Assembly (NCBI GenBank): GCA_011046295.1
Contig: DSAV01000117.1
Coordinates: 1-9,816 of the forward strand
Direction of reading: 5' to 3'
Source of the DNA: Deltaproteobacteria bacterium
GTDB taxonomy: Bacteria; Desulfobacterota; Syntrophia; Syntrophales; Smithellaceae
Length of the DNA: 9,816 bases
How positions within the stretch are numbered: the first letter of the stretch is position 1; each line of letters starts with the position of its first letter. The translations under genes and the position numbers were made by a program. Positions 1 to 7,307 of the stretch are shown piece by piece. The notes below the pieces were generated by a model. That model saw nothing but the letters and a program-made list of their open reading frames with translations, was not told the origin of the DNA and did not search any database.

Positions 1-1
1 C

Positions 2-859
2 ATATATACCATTGTTATCACTAGATTATTACCTTATTTTAGACCCCGTTTTTCCGCATTAAGCCCTTTTTCACGAAAGTCGTCAGCCCTTCAGCAAACG
101 AAAAAGCCGAATATCTCCTGGCGCCATTTCCCGGCGGGTGATTCGCCAAGGCAAGAAAAGCTTGAAAAATGGATTTGTCTGGCGCCGATCTGGACTTTGC
201 CGCAGAATTTCTCCTTACTGCTTTATTATGGTGTCAGGCGCATTGTCGCGCTTTCTTCGACAAGCCGTTTCACAAAAGAACATTCATCTGACGAAGCGGA
301 AAAAATAATAGCGGATAAGCTTGCTCATAGCGAGCAAACATTAGCCGAATGGGCGCAAAAGAATAATCTATCATGGACCATTTTGCGCCCCACGCTAATT
401 TACGGCCTGGGGCGCGATAAAAACATCAGTGTGATTATCCGCTTTATCCGAAGATTTTCTTTTTTCCCGCTGCTAGGTAAGGCACAAGGATTGCGCCAAC
501 CGGTGCACGCGCAAGATGTTGCCTTGGCTTGTGTTTCAGCGCTCAATACTGAAAAAGCGGCGAATCGCGCTTATAATATTCCCGGCGGTGAAACTCTAAC
601 CTATCGGCAGATGGTGGAAAAAGTATTTGAATCTCTTGGCAAAAGGCAGCGTTTTGTGGTATTGCCTCTTTGGATTTTCCGTGCGGGAATATTTATTTTG
701 CGTCACTTACCGCGTTTACGCGACTGGTCTGCCGCCATGGCTGAAAGAATGAATCAAAATCTTGTTTTTGATAATCTGGACGCCAGAAAAGATTTTAACT
801 TCGCGCCCCGTGAATTTGAGTTGACCAGGGAGGATTTATCCGGGATTTTGAATTATTGA
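2..859 (+). CDS. Atypical SDR / NAD-dependent epimerase-like protein, 5' end outside window
   Basis: The frame is open from the left edge to the TGA at 857-859 (285 visible residues). There is no convincing start: an in-frame TTG at 197 would remove conserved sequence such as the stretch CLAPIWTLP at 178-204. Resemblance to NAD(P)-binding sugar-epimerase-like proteins is seen in the segments VRRIVALSSTSRFTK, WTILRPTLIYG, GLRQPVHAQDVA and AYNIPGGETLTYRQM. The Rossmann glycine motif should lie at the very edge; the residues reading TIVITRLLPYF appear to follow it, so perhaps only about ten codons are missing. At the usual Tyr-x-x-x-Lys site the sequence reads IIADK, so the Lys is there but the Tyr is not. 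This is typical of atypical SDRs (NDUFA9-like) that may bind the nucleotide without classical catalysis. Substrate unknown. It ends 18 bases before the binding-protein gene and is probably co-transcribed. Family confident, function not. Confidence 0.75.
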   Translation: MYTIVITRLLPYFRPRFSALSPFSRKSSALQQTKKPNISWRHFPAGDSPRQEKLEKWICLAPIWTLPQNFSLLLYYGVRRIVALSSTSRFTKEHSSDEAEKIIADKLAHSEQTLAEWAQKNNLSWTILRPTLIYGLGRDKNISVIIRFIRRFSFFPLLGKAQGLRQPVHAQDVALACVSALNTEKAANRAYNIPGGETLTYRQMVEKVFESLGKRQRFVVLPLWIFRAGIFILRHLPRLRDWSAAMAERMNQNLVFDNLDARKDFNFAPREFELTREDLSGILNY

Positions 860-862
860 AAA

Positions 863-870
863 AAGGAGGA
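863..870 (+). promoter_or_regulatory. Strong Shine-Dalgarno for the binding-protein gene
   Basis: AAGGAGGA lies 7 bases before the GTG at 878. It is one of the strongest ribosome sites in the window and supports the GTG as the start. A highly translated binding protein is usual for ABC importers, where it exceeds the membrane subunits. Confidence 0.85.
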
Positions 871-877
871 TACAACA

Positions 878-1864
878 GTGTTTAAAAGATTTGAAAGTAA
901 ACGGAAAAAAATTGCTGTTGCCGCGAGCCTGCTGATCTTTTGCTTTTGTTATATAGGTATTTATACGGCATGTTCACGCAATGATGAAAAGCAAGCGGTC
1001 GTTGAGGGAAGAATTCTTATTTCCGGAGCCTGGGCCCTGTATCCGATGATGGTTAAATGGGCTGAGGAATATAAAAACATCAATCCGAAAATCAGGATCG
1101 ATGTTTCCGCGGGGGGCGCAGGCAAAGGCGTGACGGATGCTCTATCCGGAATGGTGGATATCGGGATGGTTTCCCGGGATCTTCGTCCCGAAGAAATCAG
1201 GCAAGACTTGTTTTACGTGCCGGTTGTGAAAGACGCGGTTTTTCCGACATTAAACGCCGCCAATCCGGCCATAAAGGAGCTTCTGAAGAAAGGTCTGAAG
1301 AAAAGTGATTTTAACGATTTATGGATAAAAGGCCAATCCATGACCTGGGGAGATTTGACAGGCACGGCAAATCAGATGAATGTCCGGGTTTATACCAGGT
1401 CTGATTCCAGCGGCGCGGCGGAGATTTGGGCAAAATACTTAGGTGCGCACCAGGAGGATCTTAAAGGGGTTGCCGTTTACGGAGACCCTGGCCTCGCGGA
1501 GGCGGTGAAAAAAGATAAGGCCGGCATCGGATACAACAACCTGAATTTTGCTTATGACATGAAAACAGGCAAGCCTCTTCATGGACTTCAGATTATACCT
1601 ATTGACGTTAATGAAAACGGACGCATTGACCCCGCAGAACGGATTTCTACCAAACCCGAAGCAATAAAATCGGTTGAGGCGGGTGTTTATCCGTCCCCTC
1701 CGGCCAGAGACCTTTATCTGGTTACCAAAAAAGCGTTTCGGGGGCCGGCGAATGACTTCGTTTACTGGATATTGACCGACGGGCAAAAATATGTTGGTGA
1801 AGTCGGCTATCTGAGAATAAATAATAAAGAGATTGAAAAAGCGCTGGAAAAAGTCCGCCGTTGA
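878..1864 (+). CDS. pstS: Pst-type oxyanion-binding lipoprotein (PstS family)
   Basis: Periplasmic substrate-binding component of the ABC importer encoded downstream; 328 residues from a GTG start with a strong ribosome site. A basic N-terminus, a hydrophobic stretch (about 12-31) and the lipobox-like YTAC at 29-32 indicate a lipoprotein anchored through Cys32. PstS-family signatures: SGAWALYP (49-56), SAGGAGKG (77-84), VDIGMVSRDL (93-102), TRSDSSGAAEIW (173-184), GIGYNN and YPSPPARDLYLV near the C-terminus. Arg174, Asp176, Ser178 and Gly179 match the anion-binding Arg/Asp/Ser/Gly block of E. coli PstS, but other expected pocket residues differ (Ala81, Ser99, Ala180). Residues 243-254 form an EF-hand-like loop. 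Family assignment is firm. The ligand is not: phosphate is the family default, while sulfate is suggested by the following cysD-cysNC genes. Confidence 0.88.
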   Translation: MFKRFESKRKKIAVAASLLIFCFCYIGIYTACSRNDEKQAVVEGRILISGAWALYPMMVKWAEEYKNINPKIRIDVSAGGAGKGVTDALSGMVDIGMVSRDLRPEEIRQDLFYVPVVKDAVFPTLNAANPAIKELLKKGLKKSDFNDLWIKGQSMTWGDLTGTANQMNVRVYTRSDSSGAAEIWAKYLGAHQEDLKGVAVYGDPGLAEAVKKDKAGIGYNNLNFAYDMKTGKPLHGLQIIPIDVNENGRIDPAERISTKPEAIKSVEAGVYPSPPARDLYLVTKKAFRGPANDFVYWILTDGQKYVGEVGYLRINNKEIEKALEKVRR

Positions 1865-1895
1865 AGGGCTAACAAAAGATATTAGTATTTTTGTC

Positions 1896-2798
1896 ATGAG
1901 CAGGCTGTTTAGAAAAAGACACTTTAAAGATTTTCTCGCGCTGATTTCCGGGCGCTGCTTTCTTATCTTCATCAATTTTCTTGCCCTGCTGATTTTTTTC
2001 GGACTGATTTTAAAAGCCAGGCCGATTCTCGGTATTGTTTCGCTGCCGGAATTGCTTTTTTCATCATCGTGGCATCCGTTGAAAAATGAATTCGGCTTGT
2101 TTCCTTTTATCGTGGGCACACTGCAAGTAACTATGTTGACCATGCTGATTGCCCTGCCGATATGCATGCTTGCCGCGATTTACCTGTCTGAATACTCCAG
2201 AAAAAGATTCCGCGAGGCGGCTCGTTTTATCATTGATATTCTTGCGGGGATTCCTTCTGTTGTTTATGGTTTATGCGGCGTCCTGGTTGTTGTCCCGTTC
2301 GTACGTTTTACCGGAGAGCTTTTTGGCGTTCAAACCACGGGTTACAGCCTGCTGGCCGGCAGCATTGTTCTGGCCGTGATGGTTATCCCTTTTGTCATTT
2401 CAATTTCCGTGGAAGTATTGAGAATGGTACCCGATCCTCTGCGGGAGAGCGCGCTGGCTCTGGGGGCTACCAGGTGGGAAGTTGTTAAGTATGTTGTTTT
2501 GAAGAAAGCAAGGGCGGGGCTGATTGCGGCAGTGGTCTTGGGTTTTGCCCGCGCTTTTGGTGAAACAATGGCCGTGCTGATGGTGGTGGGAAATGTCGCG
2601 CAGATTTCTTTTTCGGTTTTCGAGCCGGCCTACCCGCTGCCGGCGCTTATTGCCAATAACTACGGAGAGGTTATGTCCATCCCTCTTTATGACGCCGCGC
2701 TGATGTCCGCGGCTCTTGTATTAATGATTGTCGTCACAATATTCAGTCTGACAGCGCACTACACGCTTCTAAAAGTGGGAGAGAGGAGCGGGCGGTGA
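1896..2798 (+). CDS. pstC: Pst-type ABC importer permease, PstC-like
   Basis: Inner-membrane permease, 300 residues from the ATG at 1896. About six hydrophobic helices are visible (roughly 19-41, 68-96, 108-134, 149-172, 208-232, 266-290). The cytoplasmic coupling loop of binding-protein-dependent permeases is clear: ESALALGATRWEVV starting at Glu184, preceded by VPDPLR and followed by a FARAFGETMAVLM helix typical of PstC. The frame is also open upstream to a TTG at 1833, inside the binding-protein gene, which would add 21 mostly basic residues. The ATG is preferred because the protein then begins just before the first helix, although neither start has a good ribosome site. It ends in a 4-base overlap with the next permease, implying translational coupling and a PstC-PstA heterodimer. 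Confidence 0.9.
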   Translation: MSRLFRKRHFKDFLALISGRCFLIFINFLALLIFFGLILKARPILGIVSLPELLFSSSWHPLKNEFGLFPFIVGTLQVTMLTMLIALPICMLAAIYLSEYSRKRFREAARFIIDILAGIPSVVYGLCGVLVVVPFVRFTGELFGVQTTGYSLLAGSIVLAVMVIPFVISISVEVLRMVPDPLRESALALGATRWEVVKYVVLKKARAGLIAAVVLGFARAFGETMAVLMVVGNVAQISFSVFEPAYPLPALIANNYGEVMSIPLYDAALMSAALVLMIVVTIFSLTAHYTLLKVGERSGR

Positions 2799-3643
2799 AA
2801 AAAAGAAGACTGGAAGAAAAAATTTTTAAGGCTTTGATGATTATCTCGCTTTTCCTGGTATTTGCGGCACTGGCGGGGATAATCCTTGTTGTTTCGGTGA
2901 AGGGCCTGTCGTCTCTTAATTTATCCATGATAATCGAAACGCCGAAAGGCGGTTATTATTTGGGTCATGAAGGAGGCATAGCCAATGCAATTGTCGGTTC
3001 TCTTTACCTGATGGCGGGAGCGACGGTTCTTGCTTTCCTTATCAGTCTGCCGGTTGCGCTGGCTCTGCAGAGGGAATATCTGGGCAGGCGCTTTGCCGAC
3101 TTTACCCGCCTGGTTCTTGATATCCTCTGGGGAACGCCTTCGATTGTTTACGGCGCTTTCGGTTTTGTCGTGATGGTTTTTCTGGGACTGCGCGCGTCCC
3201 TCCTGGGAGGCATTATCGTTTTGACATTGCTGATGATTCCCATTATGACCCGCGCGATGGACGAGGCGATAAAACTTGTGCCCTTTGAACTGAAAGAGAT
3301 GGCTTACGCTTTGGGCACAACGAGACTGGAAGCGACTTTTGCCGTTGTGCTGAAGCAGGCTTTGCCCGGGATATTTACGGGAATTATCCTGGCATTCGGC
3401 CGCGGGATAGGCGATGCGGCCTCAATTCTTTTCACCGCGGGTTACACTGATGAAATTCCCAAATCATTGCTGGATCCGGTCGCTTCTCTGCCGCTGGCTG
3501 TTTTTTTCCAGTTCGGCACGCCGGTTCCCGAAGTGCAGGCCAGGGCTTTTGCCGCGGCGGTGATTCTTCTGTTTATTGTAATGATCGTTAATATTGTCGC
3601 CAGACTATTGGGCTGGAAGTTTTCAAAAAATATAGTAAGGTAA
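2795..3643 (+). CDS. pstA: Pst-type ABC importer permease, PstA-like
   Basis: Second permease of the importer, 282 residues. It starts at a GTG overlapping the previous stop (GTGA at 2795-2798), with GAGAGGAG upstream inside pstC as ribosome site. Multiple membrane helices are present. The segment GGYYLGHEGGIANAIVGSLY is characteristic of PstA, and TRLVLDILWGTPSIVYGAFG corresponds to the conserved helix-loop seen also in the PstC-like partner. The coupling loop is KEMAYALGTTRLEATF (Glu168-Gly174 core), followed by LPGIFTGIILAFGRGIGDAA, where PstA proteins keep a Gly-Asp/Glu-Ala pattern. Length agrees with the family. It should pair with the PstC-like protein and dock the ATPase encoded 7 bases downstream. 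Confidence 0.92.
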   Translation: MKKRRLEEKIFKALMIISLFLVFAALAGIILVVSVKGLSSLNLSMIIETPKGGYYLGHEGGIANAIVGSLYLMAGATVLAFLISLPVALALQREYLGRRFADFTRLVLDILWGTPSIVYGAFGFVVMVFLGLRASLLGGIIVLTLLMIPIMTRAMDEAIKLVPFELKEMAYALGTTRLEATFAVVLKQALPGIFTGIILAFGRGIGDAASILFTAGYTDEIPKSLLDPVASLPLAVFFQFGTPVPEVQARAFAAAVILLFIVMIVNIVARLLGWKFSKNIVR

Positions 3644-3650
3644 AGTAATT

Positions 3651-4451
3651 ATGTCCAGGATAAAAATAAACGGATTGAATGTTTTATATGGCAGGCAGCC
3701 GGCGCTAAGAAATATCAGTCTTGATATTCCCGAACGGCAGATTATTGCCATTATCGGCCCTTCCGGATGCGGCAAGACAACTTTGCTCAAAAGCATTAAC
3801 CGGCTTCTTGATTTGGAAGAGGAAATAAATATTAGCGGCGATATTGTTATTGATAATGAAAATATCTACGCTGACGGTATGGATGTAATTGCACTGAGAA
3901 AAAAAGTCGGATTTTTGCCCCAGCGGCCTTATCCCCTGCCGATGTCCATTTTTAACAATGTCGCATTTGGACCGCGCCTGCATGGCCTAGATATCTCCAA
4001 TCTTGCAGGAGGCTCATCAGGAAGAGAAAGCACACCGCGGAAGAAAAAAGATATGCAGGCAATAGTCGAGCGCTACTTGAGATTGGCTGGGTTATGGGAA
4101 GAAGTGAAAGACAGACTACATACTCCGGCGGCAAAATTATCTATCGGACAGCAGCAGCGCCTGGCGCTGGCCAGAGTTCTTTCCGTGGAGCCTGAAATAA
4201 TCCTTGCCGATGAACCGACTTCCGCTCTGGATCCCATATCCGCGAAGCTTGTTGAGGAACAATTCAAGTCCCTGAAGGAAAATTATACGATTATTTTTGT
4301 TACCCATATTCTGCGCCAGGCCAGAAGGCTGGCGGATTATATAGTTTTTCTTTACATGGGGGATTTGATAGAACATGAACCAGCCGTCCGGTTTTTTTCC
4401 GAGCCGCGCAACGAGAAAACCAAGGCGTATATCACGGGAGAAATAAGTTAA
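3651..4451 (+). CDS. pstB: Pst-type ABC importer ATPase, PstB-like
   Basis: Cytoplasmic ATPase driving the importer, 266 residues. All nucleotide-binding motifs are present: Walker A GPSGCGKTT (36-44), Q-loop Gln91 in FLPQRPYPLPMSIFNN (PstB-type), signature LSIGQQQR (163-170), Walker B IILADEP with Asp187 and Glu188, D-loop SALDPIS and H-loop His219. The C-terminal TKAYITGEIS matches the PstB ending. Two departures from the common PstB are visible: Ile165 in the signature where Gly is usual, and a Gly/Ser/Arg/Lys-rich insert at about 117-133 that makes the protein slightly longer than the roughly 250 residues typical. The ATPase should be active. It ends one base before cysD starts, tying transport to sulfate activation in one transcript. 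Confidence 0.93.
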   Translation: MSRIKINGLNVLYGRQPALRNISLDIPERQIIAIIGPSGCGKTTLLKSINRLLDLEEEINISGDIVIDNENIYADGMDVIALRKKVGFLPQRPYPLPMSIFNNVAFGPRLHGLDISNLAGGSSGRESTPRKKKDMQAIVERYLRLAGLWEEVKDRLHTPAAKLSIGQQQRLALARVLSVEPEIILADEPTSALDPISAKLVEEQFKSLKENYTIIFVTHILRQARRLADYIVFLYMGDLIEHEPAVRFFSEPRNEKTKAYITGEIS

Positions 4452-4452
4452 G

Positions 4453-5379
4453 ATGAATTCATTCAGCCTGTCATATCTGCGTCAGCTCGAAGCGGAATCG
4501 ATTGATATTATGCGCGAAGTCGCGGCGGAATTTAAAAATCCGGTTATGCTCTATTCCGTCGGCAAGGACTCCAGTGTGATGGTCCGTCTCGCCCAAAAAG
4601 CGTTTTACCCGGGGAGATTTCCTTTTCCTTTGATGCATATCGATACCGGCTACAAGTTTCCGGAAATGTATACTTTTCGGGATGAATTTTGTAAAAATAT
4701 TGACGCCACGCTTATTGTGGAAAAAAATGAGCAGTGGATTGCCCGTGGCTGCCATCCACTGAAAATGGGTGTGGACAAATGTTGTTCTTATCTGAAAACA
4801 GGCGCGCTTTTGGACGCTATTGCCAAACACGGTTTTGACGCCGCCCTTGGCGGGGCGAGGCGCGAGGAGGAAAAATCCCGCGCCAAAGAAAGAGTGTTTT
4901 CCCTGCGTGACTCATTCGGCCAGTGGGATCCGAAAAATCAGCGCCCGGAGCTTTGGGATATATACAACACCCGCCTTGATGAGGGAGAGTCCATGCGGGT
5001 ATTCCCACTCAGTAACTGGACAGAGCGAGATATCTGGCAATATATAAAACTGGAGCAGATTCCGGTCGTGCCGATTTATTTCGCGCGCGAGCGGGAAGTG
5101 ATTGAGCGCAACGGCATTCTTATTCCCGTTTCCTTCTCTTCCGACGCGCCTGAAGAAGCGAACCAAAAATCTGTTCGCTCAAAGACGAAGACAATGATTT
5201 GCCGTTTTCGCTCACTGGGTTGTATTCCCTGCACCGGGGCGATTGCTTCCCGAGCGGTCACTTTTGATGAAATTATCGCGGAGGTGCATGCGGCCACGAA
5301 ATCGGAGCGGGAAAACCGCGTTATCGATTTGACCAGCGACAGCTCCATGGAACAGAAAAAAAAGGAAGGATATTTTTGA
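4453..5379 (+). CDS. cysD: Sulfate adenylyltransferase subunit 2 (CysD)
   Basis: Catalytic PP-loop subunit of the heteromeric ATP sulfurylase, which makes adenosine 5'-phosphosulfate (APS) from sulfate and ATP. Its 308 residues are close to the E. coli protein. Evidence: modified PP-loop SVGKDSS (35-41), HIDTGYKFPEMY, GGARREEEKSRAKER starting at Gly133, SFGQWDPKNQRPELW, FPLSNWTERDIWQYI, LGCIPCTGAI and the conserved tail ending MEQKKKEGYF. It needs the GTPase subunit encoded next. The same pair is called NodP/NodQ when it serves sulfation of rhizobial signals. The start follows pstB by one base with a weak GGGAG 12 bases upstream, so translation is probably coupled. Its TGA overlaps the next ATG by one base (TGATG). 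Confidence 0.97.
   Translation: MNSFSLSYLRQLEAESIDIMREVAAEFKNPVMLYSVGKDSSVMVRLAQKAFYPGRFPFPLMHIDTGYKFPEMYTFRDEFCKNIDATLIVEKNEQWIARGCHPLKMGVDKCCSYLKTGALLDAIAKHGFDAALGGARREEEKSRAKERVFSLRDSFGQWDPKNQRPELWDIYNTRLDEGESMRVFPLSNWTERDIWQYIKLEQIPVVPIYFAREREVIERNGILIPVSFSSDAPEEANQKSVRSKTKTMICRFRSLGCIPCTGAIASRAVTFDEIIAEVHAATKSERENRVIDLTSDSSMEQKKKEGYF
5358..5364 (+). other. Possible slippery heptamer at the cysD/cysNC junction
   Basis: A-AAA-AAG lies in register with cysD codons (AAA at 5359, AAG at 5362), the same heptamer class that drives -1 frameshifting in E. coli dnaX. A -1 slip leads without a stop into the cysNC frame. No convincing upstream stimulator or stable downstream hairpin is visible, and the Lys run is a conserved part of CysD, so chance is likely. 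Confidence 0.25.
5362..5370 (+). promoter_or_regulatory. Shine-Dalgarno deciding the cysNC start
   Basis: AAGGAAGGA ends 8 bases before the ATG at 5379. This favours the ATG over an adjacent in-frame TTG at 5376 and places the ribosome site inside the last codons of cysD. Confidence 0.75.
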
Positions 5380-7283
5380 TGCCGGCCGGAGAGAAATCAT
5401 TGTTACGTTTTGTCACGACGGGCAGTGTGGATGACGGCAAATCCACACTGATCGGCAGGCTTTTATACGAAACAAAATCAATATATGAAGACCAGTATCA
5501 GGCAATTGAAAAAACATCCCAAAAAAGAGGATTGAAAGAAGTTGAACTGGCTTACTTGCTAGACGGGCTGGCGGCGGAGCGCGAGCAGGGCATTACTATT
5601 GATGTTGCTTACCGCTATTTTGAGACGGATAAGAGAAAATTTATCATTACCGATTCACCGGGGCACGTACAGTACACAAAAAATATGGTTACCGGCGCGT
5701 CCAAAGCTGATTGCGCTGTTATTCTGATTGACGCGCGCAACGGCGTCTTGACACAATCCAAAAGACACGGCTTTTTGATTTCTCTTTTGCAGATTCCGCA
5801 TTTAATCGTGGCGGTGAATAAAATGGATCTGGTCAATTATTCACAGGAGATATTTTCCCGTATTGTTGAGGAATATGCGGATTTTTCGCAAAAACTCGAT
5901 ATTCACGACATAGTCTTTATCCCCGTATCCGCGCTGAAAGGGGATAATGTCGCGGTAAAAAGCAAAAAAATGCCCTGGTATGAAGGCACAACACTTCTTA
6001 ATAATCTTGAAAATCTCAATATTTCGGCGGATAGAAACCTGGTGGATTTCCGTTTTCCCGTGCAGTATGTTATCAGGCCGCACGCGGATTTCCGGGGTTT
6101 CGCCGGGAAAGTTGTTTCCGGCACTATCACGCCTTTTGAAGAAGTTGTTGTCCTGCCGTCCGGAAAAATTACCTCCGTCAAATCCATCGTTACTTACGAC
6201 GGTGAGCTTAAAGAAGCGTTCGCGCCGCAGTCCATTGTCGTTACTTTTAATGATGAGGTTGACGTCAGTCGCGGCGATATGATTGTCCGTAAAAAAAACC
6301 TGCCGTTAATAGAAAGTTTCCTTGAGGCAATAATATGCTGGATGGATGATGAACCCATGACCATGGATTCATCCTTTATAATGAAGCACACTACGAGATC
6401 TGTTCGAGCTTCTGTAAAAAACATTGTTTATAAAATAGATGTGAATACGCTGCATCGCCAGCCGGCAGACACATTTATGCTAAATGATATCGGGCGCGTG
6501 GAAATAAAACTAGCGGCGCCAATTTTTTTCGATCCTTACAAAATTAATCATGCCACAGGCCGGTTTATCCTGATTGACCCGCAGACCAACAGGACGGTTG
6601 CCGCCGGCATGATTCGCGATGCCGCCAGGCGTGTTGAAGACTATGTGGCGGGCGGACCGGATGAAGAAGGTAAACAAAAAAAATCCCCTCACACCGTCTG
6701 GCGGGAATTAAACATAAAACTTGCCGAGCGCGAAGAGCAAAACAAACATAGGGCAGTAGTGCTGTGGTTAACTGGTCTTTCCGGTTCCGGTAAATCCACC
6801 ATCGCCATGGAACTGGAACAACGGTTGTTTAAACGCGGCTGTAAAACGGCGCTGCTCGACGGGGACTTGCTGCGCCACGGGTTATGTTCCGATCTGGTTT
6901 TTTCTCCGGCGGACAGAAAAGAAAACATCCGCCGGGCGGGCGAGACGGCAAAATTATTTTTCGAACATGGCAATATTGTATTGTGTACTTTTATTTCTCC
7001 GTTCAAAGAAGACCGGAATTTCGTAAGAGGGTTGCTTGAACCGGGCAAATTTGTGGAAATATATATTTACTGCTCCATAGATGAATGCCGGAAGCGTGAC
7101 CCGAACGGGCTTTACAAAAAAGCCTTGTCCGGCTCCATAAAAAACTTTACCGGTATAGATTCGCCATATGAAATTCCCGATAATCCAGAGCTGATTCTGG
7201 ATACCCAAAAAATGCCTGTGGAAAAATGCGTTGATATGCTGGAAGATTATCTTGTGAAAAAGTCTGTTTTGCCGGAAAAATGA
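5379..7283 (+). CDS. cysNC: Bifunctional sulfate adenylyltransferase subunit 1 / APS kinase (CysN-CysC fusion)
   Basis: Fusion of 634 residues. Residues about 1-430 are the translation-factor-like GTPase CysN, which drives APS synthesis by CysD: G1 GSVDDGKST (15-23), EREQGITIDVAYRYF, G3 DSPGH (92-96; DTPGH is commoner) and G4 NKMD (147-150), followed by beta-barrel domains. After a polar linker, residues about 460-634 are APS kinase (CysC), which phosphorylates APS to PAPS: P-loop GLSGSGKST (466-474), DGD (494-496), ADRKENIRR, FISPF (538-542), then RDPNGLYKKA and KNFTGIDSPYE. All catalytic motifs look intact in both halves. This is the NodQ-type arrangement. With CysD it yields PAPS, and no PAPS reductase is visible nearby, so the product may serve sulfotransfer. 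Translation is coupled to cysD. Confidence 0.96.
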   Translation: MPAGEKSLLRFVTTGSVDDGKSTLIGRLLYETKSIYEDQYQAIEKTSQKRGLKEVELAYLLDGLAAEREQGITIDVAYRYFETDKRKFIITDSPGHVQYTKNMVTGASKADCAVILIDARNGVLTQSKRHGFLISLLQIPHLIVAVNKMDLVNYSQEIFSRIVEEYADFSQKLDIHDIVFIPVSALKGDNVAVKSKKMPWYEGTTLLNNLENLNISADRNLVDFRFPVQYVIRPHADFRGFAGKVVSGTITPFEEVVVLPSGKITSVKSIVTYDGELKEAFAPQSIVVTFNDEVDVSRGDMIVRKKNLPLIESFLEAIICWMDDEPMTMDSSFIMKHTTRSVRASVKNIVYKIDVNTLHRQPADTFMLNDIGRVEIKLAAPIFFDPYKINHATGRFILIDPQTNRTVAAGMIRDAARRVEDYVAGGPDEEGKQKKSPHTVWRELNIKLAEREEQNKHRAVVLWLTGLSGSGKSTIAMELEQRLFKRGCKTALLDGDLLRHGLCSDLVFSPADRKENIRRAGETAKLFFEHGNIVLCTFISPFKEDRNFVRGLLEPGKFVEIYIYCSIDECRKRDPNGLYKKALSGSIKNFTGIDSPYEIPDNPELILDTQKMPVEKCVDMLEDYLVKKSVLPEK

Positions 7284-7307
7284 GGCGAAAAAAATCAGGG
7301 AAAATAA

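Noticed and set aside
197..859. TTG at 197 as the true start of the first gene.
   Set aside because: No ribosome site precedes it, and conserved residues (CLAPIW) are coded upstream in the same frame, which is open to the window edge.
1439..2167. Long - strand open frame (242 codons) over the pstS end and pstC start.
   Set aside because: It lies wholly antisense to two well-supported genes, shows no recognisable domain and fits the mirror of their codon bias.
6676..6683. Run of eight A in the CysN-CysC linker as a slippage or phase-variation switch.
   Set aside because: A slip would stop translation soon after and lose the kinase, but A-runs of this size recur in the window (also 6291-6298) and nothing else supports a switch.
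7284..7307. Possible terminator between cysNC and the epimerase.
   Set aside because: The gap is 24 bases, without a hairpin or T-run, and contains the epimerase ribosome site.
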